Numbered from the stretch's first letter, positions 53,666-63,886 are shown. The stretch: DNA of 64,000 nucleotides from Aristaeella hokkaidonensis (GCF_018128945.1 NZ_CP068393.1:1240001-1304000), one strand, 5' to 3'. Numbers and translations are program-made. Notes: generated by a model from the sequence alone, not told the origin.

Positions 53666-55852
53666 ATGGGCTGGTTTGATGATCAGATAGAGTTCAGGAA
53701 AAAACATGAACGGGAGCTTCTCAGCGACTCCTTTGAAAACATCGCCCGGTCTGTGACCGGACGGAAGATCCATACCTTCCTTTCCGAGGAAGAGGACGTT
53801 AACGACGCGGTGTCGGGTCTGCTGAAGCACATGGGCGTCAAGGAGCGGGAGGTGCCCGCTACGGTCCGGGGGCTCCGGGACCGGCTGGACTTCCTGCTGA
53901 GTTCCACGGGCATACTGTACCGGGAGATCATCCTCTCCCGGGGATGGCAGAACGACGCCATGGGGCCAATGATCGGGAGCCTGAAGGATACGGGGACTGT
54001 GGTGGCCATCCTGCCCTCCGAAATGGGCGGATATGAGTATACGGATCCCGCCAGCGGGGCGAAGGTAAAGATCAACGGGCATACGGCGGCGAACATCTCC
54101 GAGGAAGCCCTGTGCTTTTACCGTCCCCTGCCCATGCGGGAGCTGAAGCTGAAGGACCTGCTGCGGTATATGCTTTCCTGCCTGACGCCCCGGGACCGGA
54201 TTTCCTTCCTGGTGGCGGCGGGAGCCATCGCCTTGGTGGGCCTTTTGATCCCGAAACTGAACCAGATCCTGACAGGTACAGTCATCGCGGCGGGCAGCAC
54301 GAGGCTGCTGGTGGCTGTGGTGAGCTTCCTGTTCTTTGCCACGGTGACGACGATCCTGCTGACCATTATCCGGAACATGCTGCTTTCCCGGATCCGGTAT
54401 AAGCTGAACGTGAACGTATCCGCCGCGACCATGATGCGGATATTGAGCCTGCCGGCAGCCTTCTTCCGGGATTACAGCGTGGGTGAACTGAACCAGTATA
54501 TCGCCTATATGGACAGCCTGTGCACCACGATTGTGGACAGCCTGTTCTCCACGGCGATCACGGGCCTGTTCTCCCTGATCTACCTGGGGCAGATCTTCGC
54601 CTTCGCGCCGAGCCTGGTGGTGCCCAGTTTGGTGATCACCATCGCAACGCTGGCGATCAGCCTGCTGAGCGCCCGGGTGCAGATGAAGATTGACCAGGAG
54701 ACCATGGTGACCACCGCCAAGGAGCGGGGCCTGGTGTACGCGTTTATCAACGGCATCCAGAAGATCCGGCTTTCCGGTGCGGAGAACCGGGCCTTTGCCA
54801 AGTGGTCGGACCTGTATGTGGAGACGGCGACCACCACCTTTAACCCGCCGAGCATCATTAAGCTGAGCTCCGTGATGACCACAGCAGTTTCGCTCATCGG
54901 TACCGGGGTCATGTACTTCATCGCCGTGAGAAGCAAGGTGACCGTGGCGGACTACTTCGCCTTCAACGCGAGCTATGCGTATATTTCCACCGCCTTCTCC
55001 TCCCTGGCGGCCATGGCGCTGAGCGCGGCATCCATCAAACCGGTGATCAACCTGGTGAAGCCCCTGCTTTCCGCGAAGCCGGAAACCTCGGACCACCGGG
55101 AAACCGTAACAAGGCTGAGCGGAAACATCGAAATCAGCCACGTGACCTTCGGGTATGATCCGGAGAGCAAGCCGATTTTTGAGGACTTTAACCTGTCCAT
55201 CCCCGCACGGCAGTATGTGGCCATCGTGGGCAAGAGCGGTTGCGGCAAGAGCACCCTAGTCAGGCTGCTCCTGGGCTTTGAGAAGCCGGCAAGAGGCGTC
55301 ATCAACTATGACCGGAAGGACCTGAACCAGCTGGACCTGCGGAGCGTGCGGCGGCAGATCGGCACGGTGATGCAGGACGGGCGGCTGTTCAGCGGTTCGA
55401 TTTTTGACAATATTGTAATTTCCAACCCCACGTTGAAGCTGGATGAAGCCTGGGAGGCTGCGGAAATCGCCGGCATCGCCGATGATATCCGGGATATGCC
55501 CATGGGCATGCATACCATGCTGCAGGACGGCGGCGGCACCATCTCCGGCGGCCAGCGCCAGCGGCTGATGATCGCCCGGGCCATCGCCCCCAAGCCGAAG
55601 ATCCTGATCTTTGACGAAGCGACCAGCGCCCTGGACAACATTACCCAGAGGAAGGTTTCCGAGGCCCTGGACAAGATGAAGTGCACCAGGATCGTGATTG
55701 CCCACCGGCTGAGCACGATCAAGCACTGCGACCGCATCCTCGTCATCGACGGCGGCAAGATCGCCGAGGACGGCACCTACGACCAGCTGATCGAAAAGAA
55801 CGGCATCTTCGCCGAGCTGGTGGAAAGGCAGAGACTGGCTTCGGAAACGTGA
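53666..55852 (+). CDS. NHLP-type second ABC transporter
   Basis: A 728-aa protein. The N-terminal 170 residues form a cytosolic region without C39 active-site residues, followed by six TM segments and an ATPase domain: GKSGCGKSTLVRLLLG, ISGGQRQRLMIARAI, IFDEATSALDNIT and IAHRLSTI. It is the usual partner of the C39-type protein in NHLP loci, perhaps forming a heterodimer. AAGGAAGGAGG precedes the ATG. The stop codon TGA lies within the first copy of the 63-bp repeat, so the array starts exactly at the gene end. Confidence 0.92.
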   Translation: MGWFDDQIEFRKKHERELLSDSFENIARSVTGRKIHTFLSEEEDVNDAVSGLLKHMGVKEREVPATVRGLRDRLDFLLSSTGILYREIILSRGWQNDAMGPMIGSLKDTGTVVAILPSEMGGYEYTDPASGAKVKINGHTAANISEEALCFYRPLPMRELKLKDLLRYMLSCLTPRDRISFLVAAGAIALVGLLIPKLNQILTGTVIAAGSTRLLVAVVSFLFFATVTTILLTIIRNMLLSRIRYKLNVNVSAATMMRILSLPAAFFRDYSVGELNQYIAYMDSLCTTIVDSLFSTAITGLFSLIYLGQIFAFAPSLVVPSLVITIATLAISLLSARVQMKIDQETMVTTAKERGLVYAFINGIQKIRLSGAENRAFAKWSDLYVETATTTFNPPSIIKLSSVMTTAVSLIGTGVMYFIAVRSKVTVADYFAFNASYAYISTAFSSLAAMALSAASIKPVINLVKPLLSAKPETSDHRETVTRLSGNIEISHVTFGYDPESKPIFEDFNLSIPARQYVAIVGKSGCGKSTLVRLLLGFEKPARGVINYDRKDLNQLDLRSVRRQIGTVMQDGRLFSGSIFDNIVISNPTLKLDEAWEAAEIAGIADDIRDMPMGMHTMLQDGGGTISGGQRQRLMIARAIAPKPKILIFDEATSALDNITQRKVSEALDKMKCTRIVIAHRLSTIKHCDRILVIDGGKIAEDGTYDQLIEKNGIFAELVERQRLASET

Positions 55853-56226
55853 CAAAGGGACAGACCAACTGTCACGTTTTTCCCCGGTTATTCGACTGGC
55901 TGAGCTCCAATGTGACAAGGGGACAGACCAACTGTCACGTTTTTCCCCGGTTATTCGACTGGCTGAGCTCCAATGTGACAAAGGGACAGACCAACTGTCA
56001 CGTTTTTCCCCGGTTATTCGACTGGCTGAGCTCCAATGTGACAAAGGGACAGACCAACTGTCACGTTTTTCCCCGGTTATTCGACTGGCTGAGCTCCAAT
56101 GTGACAAAGGGACAGACCAACTGTCACGTTTTTCCCCGGTTATTCGACTGGCTGAGCTCCAATGTGACAAAGGGACAGACCAACTGTCACGTTTTTCCCC
56201 GGTTATTCGACTGGCTGAGCTCCAAT
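55849..56226. repeat. 63-bp tandem repeat array (six units)
   Basis: Six near-identical 63-bp units start at 55849, 55912, 55975, 56038, 56101 and 56164. Each contains the palindrome GTGACA..GGGACAGACC..TGTCAC followed by a TTTTTCCCCGG..CTGAGCTCCAAT spacer. Only one unit differs visibly (ACAAGGGG for ACAAAGGG at 55912). The period is a multiple of three, so both strands stay open without coding. It lies between the NHLP transporter gene and the RAYT gene and is best read as a REP/BIME-type element amplified in tandem. Confidence 0.92.
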
Positions 56227-56292
56227 GTGACAAAGGGACAGACCAACTGTCACGTCCTGACAGACGTGACAGTTGGTCTGTCCCCTTGTCAC
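56227..56292. repeat. inverted REP pair at end of array
   Basis: The seventh repeat head (GTGACAAAGGGACAGACCAA at 56227) meets an inverted copy ending in TTGTCAC at 56292, giving an almost perfect palindrome of about 30 bases per arm with a 6-base centre. It ends three bases from the stop of the RAYT gene. This head-to-head pair resembles a BIME. Confidence 0.9.
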
Positions 56293-56294
56293 AT

Positions 56295-57044
56295 TCATAC
56301 GCGCATGATGATTGATCTGGGTATACCTGTCAAGCGCTCGATCTGTCTGATGGATAATCCCTGATCTCTCAGGATTCGAAGACATTTATCCCTGTTTGTC
56401 CTGTCCATCTTCTGAATCTGGGTGCCGGATTCCAGATGCAATACGTCATGGATGACAGACATTGCTGTATTATCTGATTTCCTTGCATTCTCAAACTCGA
56501 AATATCCATCATCTTCTTCATCAGTACAAACTACTGAACTATATTTCAGAAAGCCTTCCCTGCCACCAAGCAGATGAAGCACATATTCTGTATCAATAAA
56601 GGTTTGAATGACTCCTGAATAACATCTCCAGCTGCTCCAGCGATATCTGTCAGGCAAACATATTCCAGCTTTTGCCGGATTGTTATGGATATACCGGACT
56701 GCAGTCAAAAGGTATAAATCACTTTCAATCGGCTTACTCCTGTATCTGTCCTGATACAGATGTCCTGTGCGATCATACTTTTTATTGTAATAGGCGGCAT
56801 ATGTTGACTGGAGTTTCTGCATGATCCTATCTACTCCCTCATCCGCCTTCATCAGGAGATGTACATGGTTTTCCATCAGGCAGAAAGCGATAACACTGAA
56901 CGCTCCTTCTGACACATATGTCTTCAGCATTTTCAGAAAGAAAAGATGATCCTCATCATCCTCAAACAGAACTTGTTTCCCGATCCCCCGGGCAATAACA
57001 TGGTAATACCCGCTGACGCTTTTTATTCTTGCTGTTCTGGGCAT
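56295..57044 (-). CDS. REP-associated tyrosine transposase (RAYT, IS200-like)
   Basis: A 249-aa transposase of the Y1/IS200 superfamily. MPRTARIKSVSGYYHVIARG is a typical RAYT start, with AGGGGGTGAT upstream of the 57044 ATG. The HUH-type motif is in MENHVHLL, the catalytic Tyr is likely in LQSTYAAYYNKKY, and RTGHLYQDRYRSKPIE follows. The C-terminal helical region (CLRILRDQGLSIRQIERLTG) resembles an HTH. RAYTs act on REP palindromes; a matching 63-bp array and an inverted pair lie immediately after its stop, supporting a RAYT/REP pair. No flanking insertion-sequence ends were seen. Confidence 0.92.
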   Translation of the reverse strand: MPRTARIKSVSGYYHVIARGIGKQVLFEDDEDHLFFLKMLKTYVSEGAFSVIAFCLMENHVHLLMKADEGVDRIMQKLQSTYAAYYNKKYDRTGHLYQDRYRSKPIESDLYLLTAVRYIHNNPAKAGICLPDRYRWSSWRCYSGVIQTFIDTEYVLHLLGGREGFLKYSSVVCTDEEDDGYFEFENARKSDNTAMSVIHDVLHLESGTQIQKMDRTNRDKCLRILRDQGLSIRQIERLTGIPRSIIMRV

Positions 57045-57383
57045 GATTATCACCCCCTTTGGCATCAGTATAGGCAGTTCTTCCGGCGAACTCAAGGCGA
57101 ACAAAAAATTATCTGCAAAAAGTCTGTTGATTGGATAATGTAATTATTTTTCATTTTTCTCCTGTTTTTTGCAGTTTTGCCCTTGCCAGAAGATGGTAAA
57201 TCATGGTATTTTTATTAAGGCAAAAGCTTTCTGAGACAAAAATGATACCGTTTGCAAAGCTTTTGCTTCTTTTTTTCGGTTTTTGCAATTGTCTGCTGCC
57301 ATCCATTCAGATTCCTGCGTATAAAGGAATGGAGAAAGCAATGACAATTGTTTCAACACCATATCACGCCCTGGAGGTATTTT
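57045..57383. other. intergenic region, divergent promoters likely
   Basis: An AT-rich stretch between the divergent RAYT and surface-protein genes. It has the inverted repeat AAAGCTTT..AAAGCTTTTG near 57220-57270 and a GGAGG ribosome site at the end for the downstream gene. No gene is supported; a promoter for the surface protein probably lies here but cannot be placed. Confidence 0.4.
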
Positions 57384-60300
57384 ATGAAAAAGTTCTATCG
57401 GATTTTTCTGGCATCGGTTCTTGCCCTGTCACTCCTGACGGGCAGCATCGGTATTCCCGTTTTCGCGGAAGAAGCCGAAACCGCTGAACAGGAAGAAGTC
57501 CTCAGCGGTGCAGCCCCGGAAAGCAATGAAACTGCCGGGCAGGAGGAAGAATCCCTCAGCGGTGAAGCCCCTGAAAGGGATTATTACCCGATCAATCATC
57601 CAAATCCACTTAATTATGTGGCCGATACAGGGAACATCTCCGGCCAGTTAGTCGGCTGGGTCTATATTGAAAACGACGGTAAAGAAAAGGGCCCGGAGCA
57701 AACTGCCGTTACGCTCGGCGCTGCGAACGGACACAGAAACAATGTAGGTTTAACAAACATCTACATTCACGTCAACTACGCCGGAGAGCAGGTAACGCAA
57801 TCCGAGCCCACCGCCCTTCATGTTTTCGCTGAAAATGAAGGCACGGCCGACATCACCCTGGAAGGCATGGCTATCGCTGAAACGGCCGGTTCCAATGCGC
57901 CCGGCGATCCCACAGCCATCAAGGCAGAATCCAGTTCCGGCGGCCAGACCACGGTGACGGCCAAGGGACAGGTAATTGCCGGCGAGGACACAGACAGCGA
58001 TTACATCGACCATACACTTGTGAACGCCTCCTCCACGGGTGAAGGCAGCAGCACCACCGTTACACTGCTCAACACGGCCGACGGCGATGTGAAAATCAGC
58101 GCAGCGGACGGCGGTACGTCGGTCATCAATATTGACAACGAGGGACAGGGTCTCGGCAGACGCGCCACGCTGTCCTCCAACGACGACGGCAGCCTGGCCC
58201 AGCTCAACCTGAAGGAAGGCAATGTGTCCGAGATCTGTTTCCGCGGTGAAGGCGGTACGCGTGAAGCGAACATTAACGGCGACGTCGAAGCGCAGGTATA
58301 CGCACACTTCACAGGCGGCGAAGCCAACGCCAACATTACCGGCAATGTCGGCGACCCCAATGCCTCACAAGGCGGCATCAACGCCACGGTCAAGGAAGGC
58401 GGAACCGCTAATTATGATGTGGACGGAACCATTTACGGCCATGTTTATCTGAACGAAAACAGAAACGAAGATCACCTGGACGGCGCCAACATCAATGTGC
58501 AGGCCGCGAATGTCGAAGGCGAAGTCAGCATTGGTTCCCAGCATGACGGCAAATACAACGTCACGATCGAAGAAGACATTACAGCCAAGGAAGACGCCCT
58601 GACGATCAGGAACAACAATTCCGAAGTCAACGTTGATGTCAAGGGAAGCATTACCTCCAACGGCGGAACAGGCATTGATGTAAACAATGTCGGCGATCTT
58701 GAATGGGTTAAAGCCGGCACGTTTGACAGCGTGGATGATCTGCCGGCAGGGCGCAGCGAGATGAATCCCGAGCTGATCCCCAACCCCACAGAGGATGAAA
58801 TGAGGTTCATCCTCGATCACAAGAGCACAATCAACGATAACAACGAGCAATACAACGACGACATTCTCTACGAATACAAAACCGACCTGTACACGGAGGA
58901 AGAGATTCCCCTCCACAAGGATGACAAACCGGATAACCCCACCATTGAATCCTGGACCCTGCCGCATGGAGACGGATCAAAGATCGGGGTCTACTATCCG
59001 GAAGGCGATGACTACTACTACAAGGAATATTATTCGACCGGCGAGGAATACAAACCGGAAACCCAGGAAATCTACGGCCGGGAACGCAAGGACTACGGCA
59101 ACAAAGACGTAACAAACGTGAACGTCGGCGAAGACCTGATTGTCAAAGGCGAATCCAAGGAGCTTACGGGCATCAGCGTCCGGAGCGATAACAAATTCAA
59201 TGAAACCAATATCAACATCGGCGACAACGTGAAGGTGACCTCCCTGGACACCAATGAAGAAGGTGACCACACCGCCACCGGTATCCGCGTGGACGCCCTG
59301 GAAGGCGACATCAACATCAACATCGCGACTGACCTGGTGGTCGAAGGCGGCGTCAACGACACCGGCATCGTCCTCAACCGGCATGCCCATGAAGAATTTG
59401 CCGCCAGCGACGCGGAAAAAGTCAACCCCGAGAAGCTGAACGGCATCTCCCTGGGCGACCAGATCATCGACGGCAAAGTTGTTCAAGTGTATGAAGCGGA
59501 ACAGGAAGACGGTACCGCGCTGTATTACGACGAAGAAGGCAATGTATACGACTGCGTCACCGTGGCAAACGAAGGCACGACCCAGATTGTCATCGGGCGC
59601 GACGTGATCAGCGACGGCAACGGCGTTGAACTGACCGCGGGCGGAGAAGAAAAGACCGACCTGATCATCGACGGCTCCCTGGTCGCCACCGGCGGCACCA
59701 GCGTTGTGCTCAAGGACGACACGGCCCTCGGCGATAACCTGACCCTGACCGTATGGGAAATGACGGCAGACAGGGACGGCGACTACGTCAAGCGTGAGGA
59801 ATATGACGAAACCACGGACAGCAAGAAGCTTGTTGCCGACCGGGAAGCTGAAAAAGCCATTCAGTACATTATCCGGGTTGACCCCAGCCAGGAGAGCATC
59901 ATCCACACCGACGGCACCAGGGATTACAAGGGCCGCGATGTTGCCAATGAAGGCGACATCATTGTGCTGAAGATTGACGTGCCCGCAGGCCTGATGATCG
60001 ACGAGGTTTACGGCGACCAGGCCCATAACAAGCTGATCCAGGACAGCTACGGCAACTATTTCATGATCGTTCCGCGCGGCGGCGGCGTGCTCTTCTCCGT
60101 AATCCTGAAGGATTATGTTGAGCCGGAACCGGAACCCCAGCCGGAACCCAAGCCCCAGCCCAATCCCGAACCCAAGCCCGTGCCGAAACCAGATCCCGAA
60201 CCCAAGCCGGAACCGGAACCCGATCCTGAACCCAAGCCCGAACCCAAGCCTGAACCGCAGCCGGAACCCAAGCCCGAACCCGAACCCGAACCCGAACCGC

Positions 60301-60758
60301 AGCCCGAACCGCAGCCGGAACCCGAACCTGAACCCAAGCCGGAACCGCAGCCGGAACCGCAGCCGGAACCCGAGCCTGAACCCAAGCCGGAACCGCAGCC
60401 GGAACCGAAGCCCGAACCCAAGCCCGAACCGCAGCCGCTTGATGAGGGCATCAACAAGCCCGCTGAGATTGCCGTTCATGTAGTACGTCCTCTCCTCTCG
60501 GCTACCGACATCACCGGAAGCGTACAGCTGAACTGCTTCCGCGGCGGTACTTTCACAGTCCACCTCCTGAAGGGCCGCACCACTTTTACAGGCAAGATCA
60601 CTCTTTACAGTGATGGCACTCTGTACCTAATCGGACCGGACGGTTTGGAAATGCCGATCAACGAAAAAGGTGATTTCACCTTGATCGTGGGAAGCGAACG
60701 GTTCTCCTTCGTGTTCACTGCAGCAGATCTCGCTGTTCTGCGGGCCTGCCTCCCATAA
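57384..60758 (+). CDS. large secreted protein with Pro-Glu-rich linker
   Basis: A 1124-aa exported protein. The ATG at 57384 has CTGGAGGTATTTT upstream; the signal peptide is [23 protein letters not shown]. Residues about 50-900 form a Gly/Asp/Asn-rich region with repeated strands such as [20 protein letters not shown] and [11 protein letters not shown], suggesting a beta-helix. About residues 911-1016 are a [11 protein letters not shown] linker, followed by a 100-residue C-terminal domain. There is no LPxTG motif, so the attachment mode is unknown. Followed by a terminator. Likely a surface adhesin or structural protein; family not recognised. Confidence 0.85.
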   Translation: MKKFYRIFLASVLALSLLTGSIGIPVFAEEAETAEQEEVLSGAAPESNETAGQEEESLSGEAPERDYYPINHPNPLNYVADTGNISGQLVGWVYIENDGKEKGPEQTAVTLGAANGHRNNVGLTNIYIHVNYAGEQVTQSEPTALHVFAENEGTADITLEGMAIAETAGSNAPGDPTAIKAESSSGGQTTVTAKGQVIAGEDTDSDYIDHTLVNASSTGEGSSTTVTLLNTADGDVKISAADGGTSVINIDNEGQGLGRRATLSSNDDGSLAQLNLKEGNVSEICFRGEGGTREANINGDVEAQVYAHFTGGEANANITGNVGDPNASQGGINATVKEGGTANYDVDGTIYGHVYLNENRNEDHLDGANINVQAANVEGEVSIGSQHDGKYNVTIEEDITAKEDALTIRNNNSEVNVDVKGSITSNGGTGIDVNNVGDLEWVKAGTFDSVDDLPAGRSEMNPELIPNPTEDEMRFILDHKSTINDNNEQYNDDILYEYKTDLYTEEEIPLHKDDKPDNPTIESWTLPHGDGSKIGVYYPEGDDYYYKEYYSTGEEYKPETQEIYGRERKDYGNKDVTNVNVGEDLIVKGESKELTGISVRSDNKFNETNINIGDNVKVTSLDTNEEGDHTATGIRVDALEGDININIATDLVVEGGVNDTGIVLNRHAHEEFAASDAEKVNPEKLNGISLGDQIIDGKVVQVYEAEQEDGTALYYDEEGNVYDCVTVANEGTTQIVIGRDVISDGNGVELTAGGEEKTDLIIDGSLVATGGTSVVLKDDTALGDNLTLTVWEMTADRDGDYVKREEYDETTDSKKLVADREAEKAIQYIIRVDPSQESIIHTDGTRDYKGRDVANEGDIIVLKIDVPAGLMIDEVYGDQAHNKLIQDSYGNYFMIVPRGGGVLFSVILKDYVEPEPEPQPEPKPQPNPEPKPVPKPDPEPKPEPEPDPEPKPEPKPEPQPEPKPEPEPEPEPQPEPQPEPEPEPKPEPQPEPQPEPEPEPKPEPQPEPKPEPKPEPQPLDEGINKPAEIAVHVVRPLLSATDITGSVQLNCFRGGTFTVHLLKGRTTFTGKITLYSDGTLYLIGPDGLEMPINEKGDFTLIVGSERFSFVFTAADLAVLRACLP

Positions 60759-60775
60759 ACCTGACAAACCCAACA

Positions 60776-60806
60776 GACAGGGGAGCCTGCCTCCCCTGTC
60801 CTCTTT
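60776..60806 (+). terminator. terminator of surface-protein gene
   Basis: A perfect 10-bp stem, GACAGGGGAG / CTCCCCTGTC, with a 5-base loop, followed by CTCTTTTT, 17 bases after the stop. Confidence 0.85.
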
Positions 60807-60923
60807 TTAACCTATTTTCTGCTTGAATCATACAGTGATATCCTATATAATATTTTTAATGAAAAAAAGATGATTTGACCGTTTGGAATCCTATCACTGC
60901 ATATTCCGCAGACTGAACGGAGA

Positions 60924-61340
60924 ATGAGCGTGAAAGAGCTGACCCTTGAAGCCAAAGTGGCGAATCTCCAGCAGGTGCTGGATTTTGTGGACGAGAATCT
61001 CAAGTCCATGCGCTGCCCCATGAAGATCCTGATGCAGATCGACGTGGCCGTGGAAGAGATCTTTGTCAACGTCGCCAGCTATGCCTATGCCCCGGATACC
61101 GGCTCCGTCACCATCCGGATGGACCTGCAGGAAAATCCCCGCACCGTGGTGATCACCTTCATCGACAGCGGGGTGCCCTATAATCCCCTGGCGAAGGCTG
61201 ATCCTGACGTTACGCTTTCCGCGGAGGAAAGGGCCATCGGCGGGCTGGGGATCTATATGGTGAAGAAGAGCATGGACAAGATGGAATATGAGTATACGGA
61301 CAAGCAGAACATACTGACCATGATCAAGGGCATAGAGTGA
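60924..61340 (+). CDS. anti-sigma/serine-kinase type ATP-binding protein
   Basis: A 138-aa HATPase_c protein of the RsbW/SpoIIAB class. VEEIFVNVASYAYAP is the N-box, FIDSGVPYNPLAK the G1 box and IGGLGIYMVKKSMDKMEY the G2 box. Proteins of this size act alone as anti-sigma factors or serine kinases of anti-anti-sigma proteins. No partner is adjacent; it stands alone between the surface-protein gene and the glycolytic genes. The start is uncertain: ATG at 60924 has a close GGAGA, and a GTG two codons later has better spacing. Confidence 0.85.
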   Translation: MSVKELTLEAKVANLQQVLDFVDENLKSMRCPMKILMQIDVAVEEIFVNVASYAYAPDTGSVTIRMDLQENPRTVVITFIDSGVPYNPLAKADPDVTLSAEERAIGGLGIYMVKKSMDKMEYEYTDKQNILTMIKGIE

Positions 61341-61352
61341 TTCTGCGATCGC

Positions 61353-61387
61353 GACGATACCGAGGGGACGGTTCCGCCGGTATCGTC
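61353..61387. other. inverted repeat GACGATACC...GGTATCGTC
   Basis: A 9-bp stem with a 17-base loop that contains GGGGACGGTTCCGCC, similar in wording to the inverted repeat at 11411-11483. It may be a REP-like relic or part of the convergent terminator region. Confidence 0.5.
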
Positions 61388-61406
61388 TACCCACCCCAAC
61401 AAAAAA

Positions 61407-61430
61407 GTCCGGGAACTTTCGTTCCCGGAC
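61407..61430. terminator. bidirectional terminator
   Basis: A perfect 10-bp stem, GTCCGGGAAC / GTTCCCGGAC, with a TTTC loop lies between the convergent 61340 and 61449 gene ends. The minus-strand transcript reads into TTTTTT, the plus strand into CTTTTC. Confidence 0.85.
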
Positions 61431-61448
61431 CTTTTCATATCCTGAGGA

Positions 61449-62201
61449 TTATTTGTCGTAGTTGACAACCTGGCTGAAGTCAGGAGCCTTCAGGCTGGCG
61501 CCGCCGATCAGGCCGCCGTCGATTTCGGGCTGAGCCATGAGACCCTTCACGTTCTTGGGGTTCATGGATCCGCCGTACTGGATACGGACCTTGTTGGCAG
61601 TGCCCTTGCCATACTTGCGGGCCACGGCGGCACGGATGACGCCGATGGTCTCGTTTGCCTGCTCATCGGTGGCGGTCAGGCCGGTGCCGATGGCCCAAAC
61701 GGGCTCGTAAGCGATGATGATCTTGGCAACCTGTTCCTTGGTCAGGCCGTTCAGGCCGATCAGGGTCTGGTATTCAACCAGCGCGTCGGTGTAGCCGGCT
61801 TCGCGCTCTTCCTTGTTTTCGCCCACGCACATAATGACCTTCAGGCCGGCTTCGACAGCGGCCAGCACGCGCTGGTTCACGGTCTTGTCGGTTTCGCCGA
61901 AGTACTGGCGGCGCTCAGAGTGGCCGATGATGACGTATTCCACGCCGCAGGCCTTGAGCATATCAGCGGACAGTTCGCCGGTGAAGGCACCGCTCTTTGC
62001 CCAGTGCACATTCTCAGCACCCAGCTTGATCTTGCTGCCCTTGGCGGCTTCCTTCACAGCGGCAAAGTTCACCGCGGGAACGCACACCACGACATCACAG
62101 TTGGCGTCCTTCACCAGGGGCTTCAGCTCGGTTACCAGAGCCTTCGCCTCTTCGGGCGTCTTGTTCATCTTCCAGTTACCGGCAATAATCGGTTTACGCA
62201 T
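61449..62201 (-). CDS. tpiA: triosephosphate isomerase
   Basis: A 250-aa TIM-barrel enzyme that interconverts dihydroxyacetone phosphate and glyceraldehyde 3-phosphate. Catalytic residues are visible: Lys in AGNWKMNKT, His in VIIGHSERR, Glu in IAYEPVWAIGTG, and the phosphate-binding GGSMNPKNVKG and GGASL loops. Full length for the family. Cytosolic glycolysis/gluconeogenesis, next to pgk in the same direction, separated by dispersed repeats. A terminator follows. Confidence 0.97.
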   Translation of the reverse strand: MRKPIIAGNWKMNKTPEEAKALVTELKPLVKDANCDVVVCVPAVNFAAVKEAAKGSKIKLGAENVHWAKSGAFTGELSADMLKACGVEYVIIGHSERRQYFGETDKTVNQRVLAAVEAGLKVIMCVGENKEEREAGYTDALVEYQTLIGLNGLTKEQVAKIIIAYEPVWAIGTGLTATDEQANETIGVIRAAVARKYGKGTANKVRIQYGGSMNPKNVKGLMAQPEIDGGLIGGASLKAPDFSQVVNYDK

Positions 62202-62250
62202 TGTTTTCGTCTCCTTATCGATTCAATTAAGCAAGTAGCAACGTGTCCCC

Positions 62251-62380
62251 GGGAGGAGATTCTTCGACGCGCTCACTATGTTCGCTTGCTCAGAATGACA
62301 TCTATACGCTATGAAAAATCCATTGCGTTTACTTTGTCATCCTGAACGGAGCGAAGCGGAGTCGAAGGATCTCCCCGCCC
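62251..62380. repeat. two opposed dispersed repeat elements
   Basis: Copies at 62251-62300 (GATTCTTCGACGCGCTCACT..) and, inverted, at 62336-62380 (GTCATCCTGAACGGAGCGAA..). They belong to the same family as those at 3.8, 41.3 and 63.8 kb. They fill most of the gap between tpiA and pgk. Confidence 0.75.
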
Positions 62381-62398
62381 GCAGGCGACGTTAAACTC

Positions 62399-63601
62399 TT
62401 ATTTCTCGTCCAGGCAGGCAACGCCGGGCAGGGTCTTGCCTTCGAGGAACTCGAGGGAGGCACCGCCGCCGGTGGAGATGTGGGTCATCTTGGCGCCCAG
62501 GCCCATCTGTTCAACAGCCGCAGCGCTGTCGCCGCCGCCGATGATGGTCACAGCGTCAGAATCAGCCATCGCCTGAGCGACAGCCAGGGTGCCCTGAGCC
62601 AGAGTGGGATTCTCGAACACGCCCATAGGTCCGTTCCAGACCACGGTCTTGGCGGTCTTCACGGCCTCAGCGAACAGCTCGCGGGTCTTGGGTCCGATGT
62701 CCAGGCCTTCCACGTCAGCGGGGATCTTGTCGGAGTCAACCACGCACACATCCACAGGTCCGTCGATCGGATCCGGGAAGCCGGCAGCGCACACGGTGTC
62801 GATGGGCAGAAGCAGCTTCACGCCCTTTTCGGCAGCCTTGGCCATCATGTCCTTGCAGTAGTCGATCTTGCTCTCGTCCAGCAGGGACTTACCAACTTCG
62901 TAGCCCTTCGCCTTCAGGAAGGTGAAAGCCATACCGCCGCCGATGATCAGGGTGTCAACCTTTTCCAGCAGGTTGTTGATCACGTTCAGCTTGTCTTCGA
63001 TCTTCGCGCCACCCAGGACAGCAACGAAGGGACGATCAGCATTCTCCAGGGCCTTGCCCATGATGGACAGTTCCTTGCCGATCAGATAGCCGGCCACGTT
63101 GGGGCTGGTGTAAGCGGTGACACCGGCGGTGGAGCAGTGAGCGCGGTGGCAGGAGCCGAAAGCGTCATCCACGTAAGCGTCAGCCAGGGTCGCCAGATCC
63201 TTGCTGAAGGCTTCGCCGTTCTTGGTTTCTTCCGCACGGAAGCGGGTGTTCTGCAGCAGCACCACGTCGCCGTCCTTCATGGCGGCAACAGCAGCCTTGG
63301 CGTTCTCGCCGACCACGTTGTCGTCATTGGCGAAAACGACGTTCTGACCCAGCAGCTCGCTCAGGCGGACAGCCACAGGAGCCAGGGAGAACTTTTCTTC
63401 CGGACCGTTCTTCGGCTTGCCCAGGTGGGAGCACAGGATCACCTTGCCGCCGTCAGCGATCAGCTTTTTGATCGTGGGCAGAGCCGCAACAATGCGCTTG
63501 TCGTTCGTGATCTTGCCGTCCTTCATGGGGACGTTGAAATCGCAGCGGACCAGTACCCGCTTGCCTTTTACCTGAATGTCATCAACCGTCTTCTTTGCCA
63601 T
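62399..63601 (-). CDS. pgk: phosphoglycerate kinase
   Basis: A 400-aa enzyme that transfers phosphate from 1,3-bisphosphoglycerate to ADP in the cytosol. N-terminal [15 protein letters not shown] and the LCSHLGKPK segment carry the substrate-binding Arg/Asp and Gly residues; the C-terminal [13 protein letters not shown] and [13 protein letters not shown] bind nucleotide. The start at 63601 (MAKKTVDD) is chosen because AAAGGAGAG lies just upstream. The gene order regulator-pgk-tpiA resembles the Bacillus cggR operon but lacks gapA between regulator and pgk. Confidence 0.97.
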   Translation of the reverse strand: MAKKTVDDIQVKGKRVLVRCDFNVPMKDGKITNDKRIVAALPTIKKLIADGGKVILCSHLGKPKNGPEEKFSLAPVAVRLSELLGQNVVFANDDNVVGENAKAAVAAMKDGDVVLLQNTRFRAEETKNGEAFSKDLATLADAYVDDAFGSCHRAHCSTAGVTAYTSPNVAGYLIGKELSIMGKALENADRPFVAVLGGAKIEDKLNVINNLLEKVDTLIIGGGMAFTFLKAKGYEVGKSLLDESKIDYCKDMMAKAAEKGVKLLLPIDTVCAAGFPDPIDGPVDVCVVDSDKIPADVEGLDIGPKTRELFAEAVKTAKTVVWNGPMGVFENPTLAQGTLAVAQAMADSDAVTIIGGGDSAAAVEQMGLGAKMTHISTGGGASLEFLEGKTLPGVACLDEK

Positions 63602-63674
63602 GATTTTATCTCTCCTTTTCTTATTGGATACTTGGTTATATTGTAAAGCCTGAAGGCTTAACAATCAAATTTTG

Positions 63675-63797
63675 GAATTCACAATTCATAATTCATAATT
63701 CATAATTCACAATTATGTTTTGTGAACCTCTCCCTCAATCCTATCGATCAAAAAGATGTCATTCCGGGAAACCGAACGGAGTCGAGCAATCCCTTAC
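63675..63797. repeat. AATTCATAATTC repeat and dispersed element
   Basis: Heptamer-type repeats (AATTCATAATTCAC..) at 63675-63717 and an inverted TTCGAC-family element at 63757-63797. Both occupy the gap between the regulator gene and pgk. Confidence 0.7.
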
Positions 63798-63852
63798 TAC
63801 GCCGAAGGTGCTGTCGATACTTTCCCGACTTCTTCCAATCCTTCATAACCTA

Positions 63853-63886
63853 CAATTATGAATTGTGAATTATGAATTATGAATTC
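63853..63886. repeat. AATTATG/AATTGTG repeat at regulator gene end
   Basis: Third copy of the AATTATG/AATTGTG repeat. The stop codon of the regulator gene (TAA, 63877-63879) falls inside it, so the repeat overlaps the 3' end of the coding sequence. Confidence 0.75.

Noticed and set aside
53621..55141. 506-codon frame opposite the second NHLP transporter gene
   Set aside because: Antisense of a GC-rich coding sequence whose plus-strand product has all ABC motifs.
55849..56292. Possible CRISPR array
   Set aside because: Whole 63-bp units are repeated, including the would-be spacers, and no cas genes are near.
55256..56364. Long open frames on both strands across the 63-bp array
   Set aside because: The period is a multiple of three and has no stops, so openness is automatic. 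The translations are identical 21-residue blocks and start inside the transporter gene.
58977..60563. 528-codon frame opposite the surface-protein gene
   Set aside because: It is the antisense of a strongly biased coding region with a Pro-Glu linker. The plus-strand gene has a signal peptide, ribosome site and terminator.
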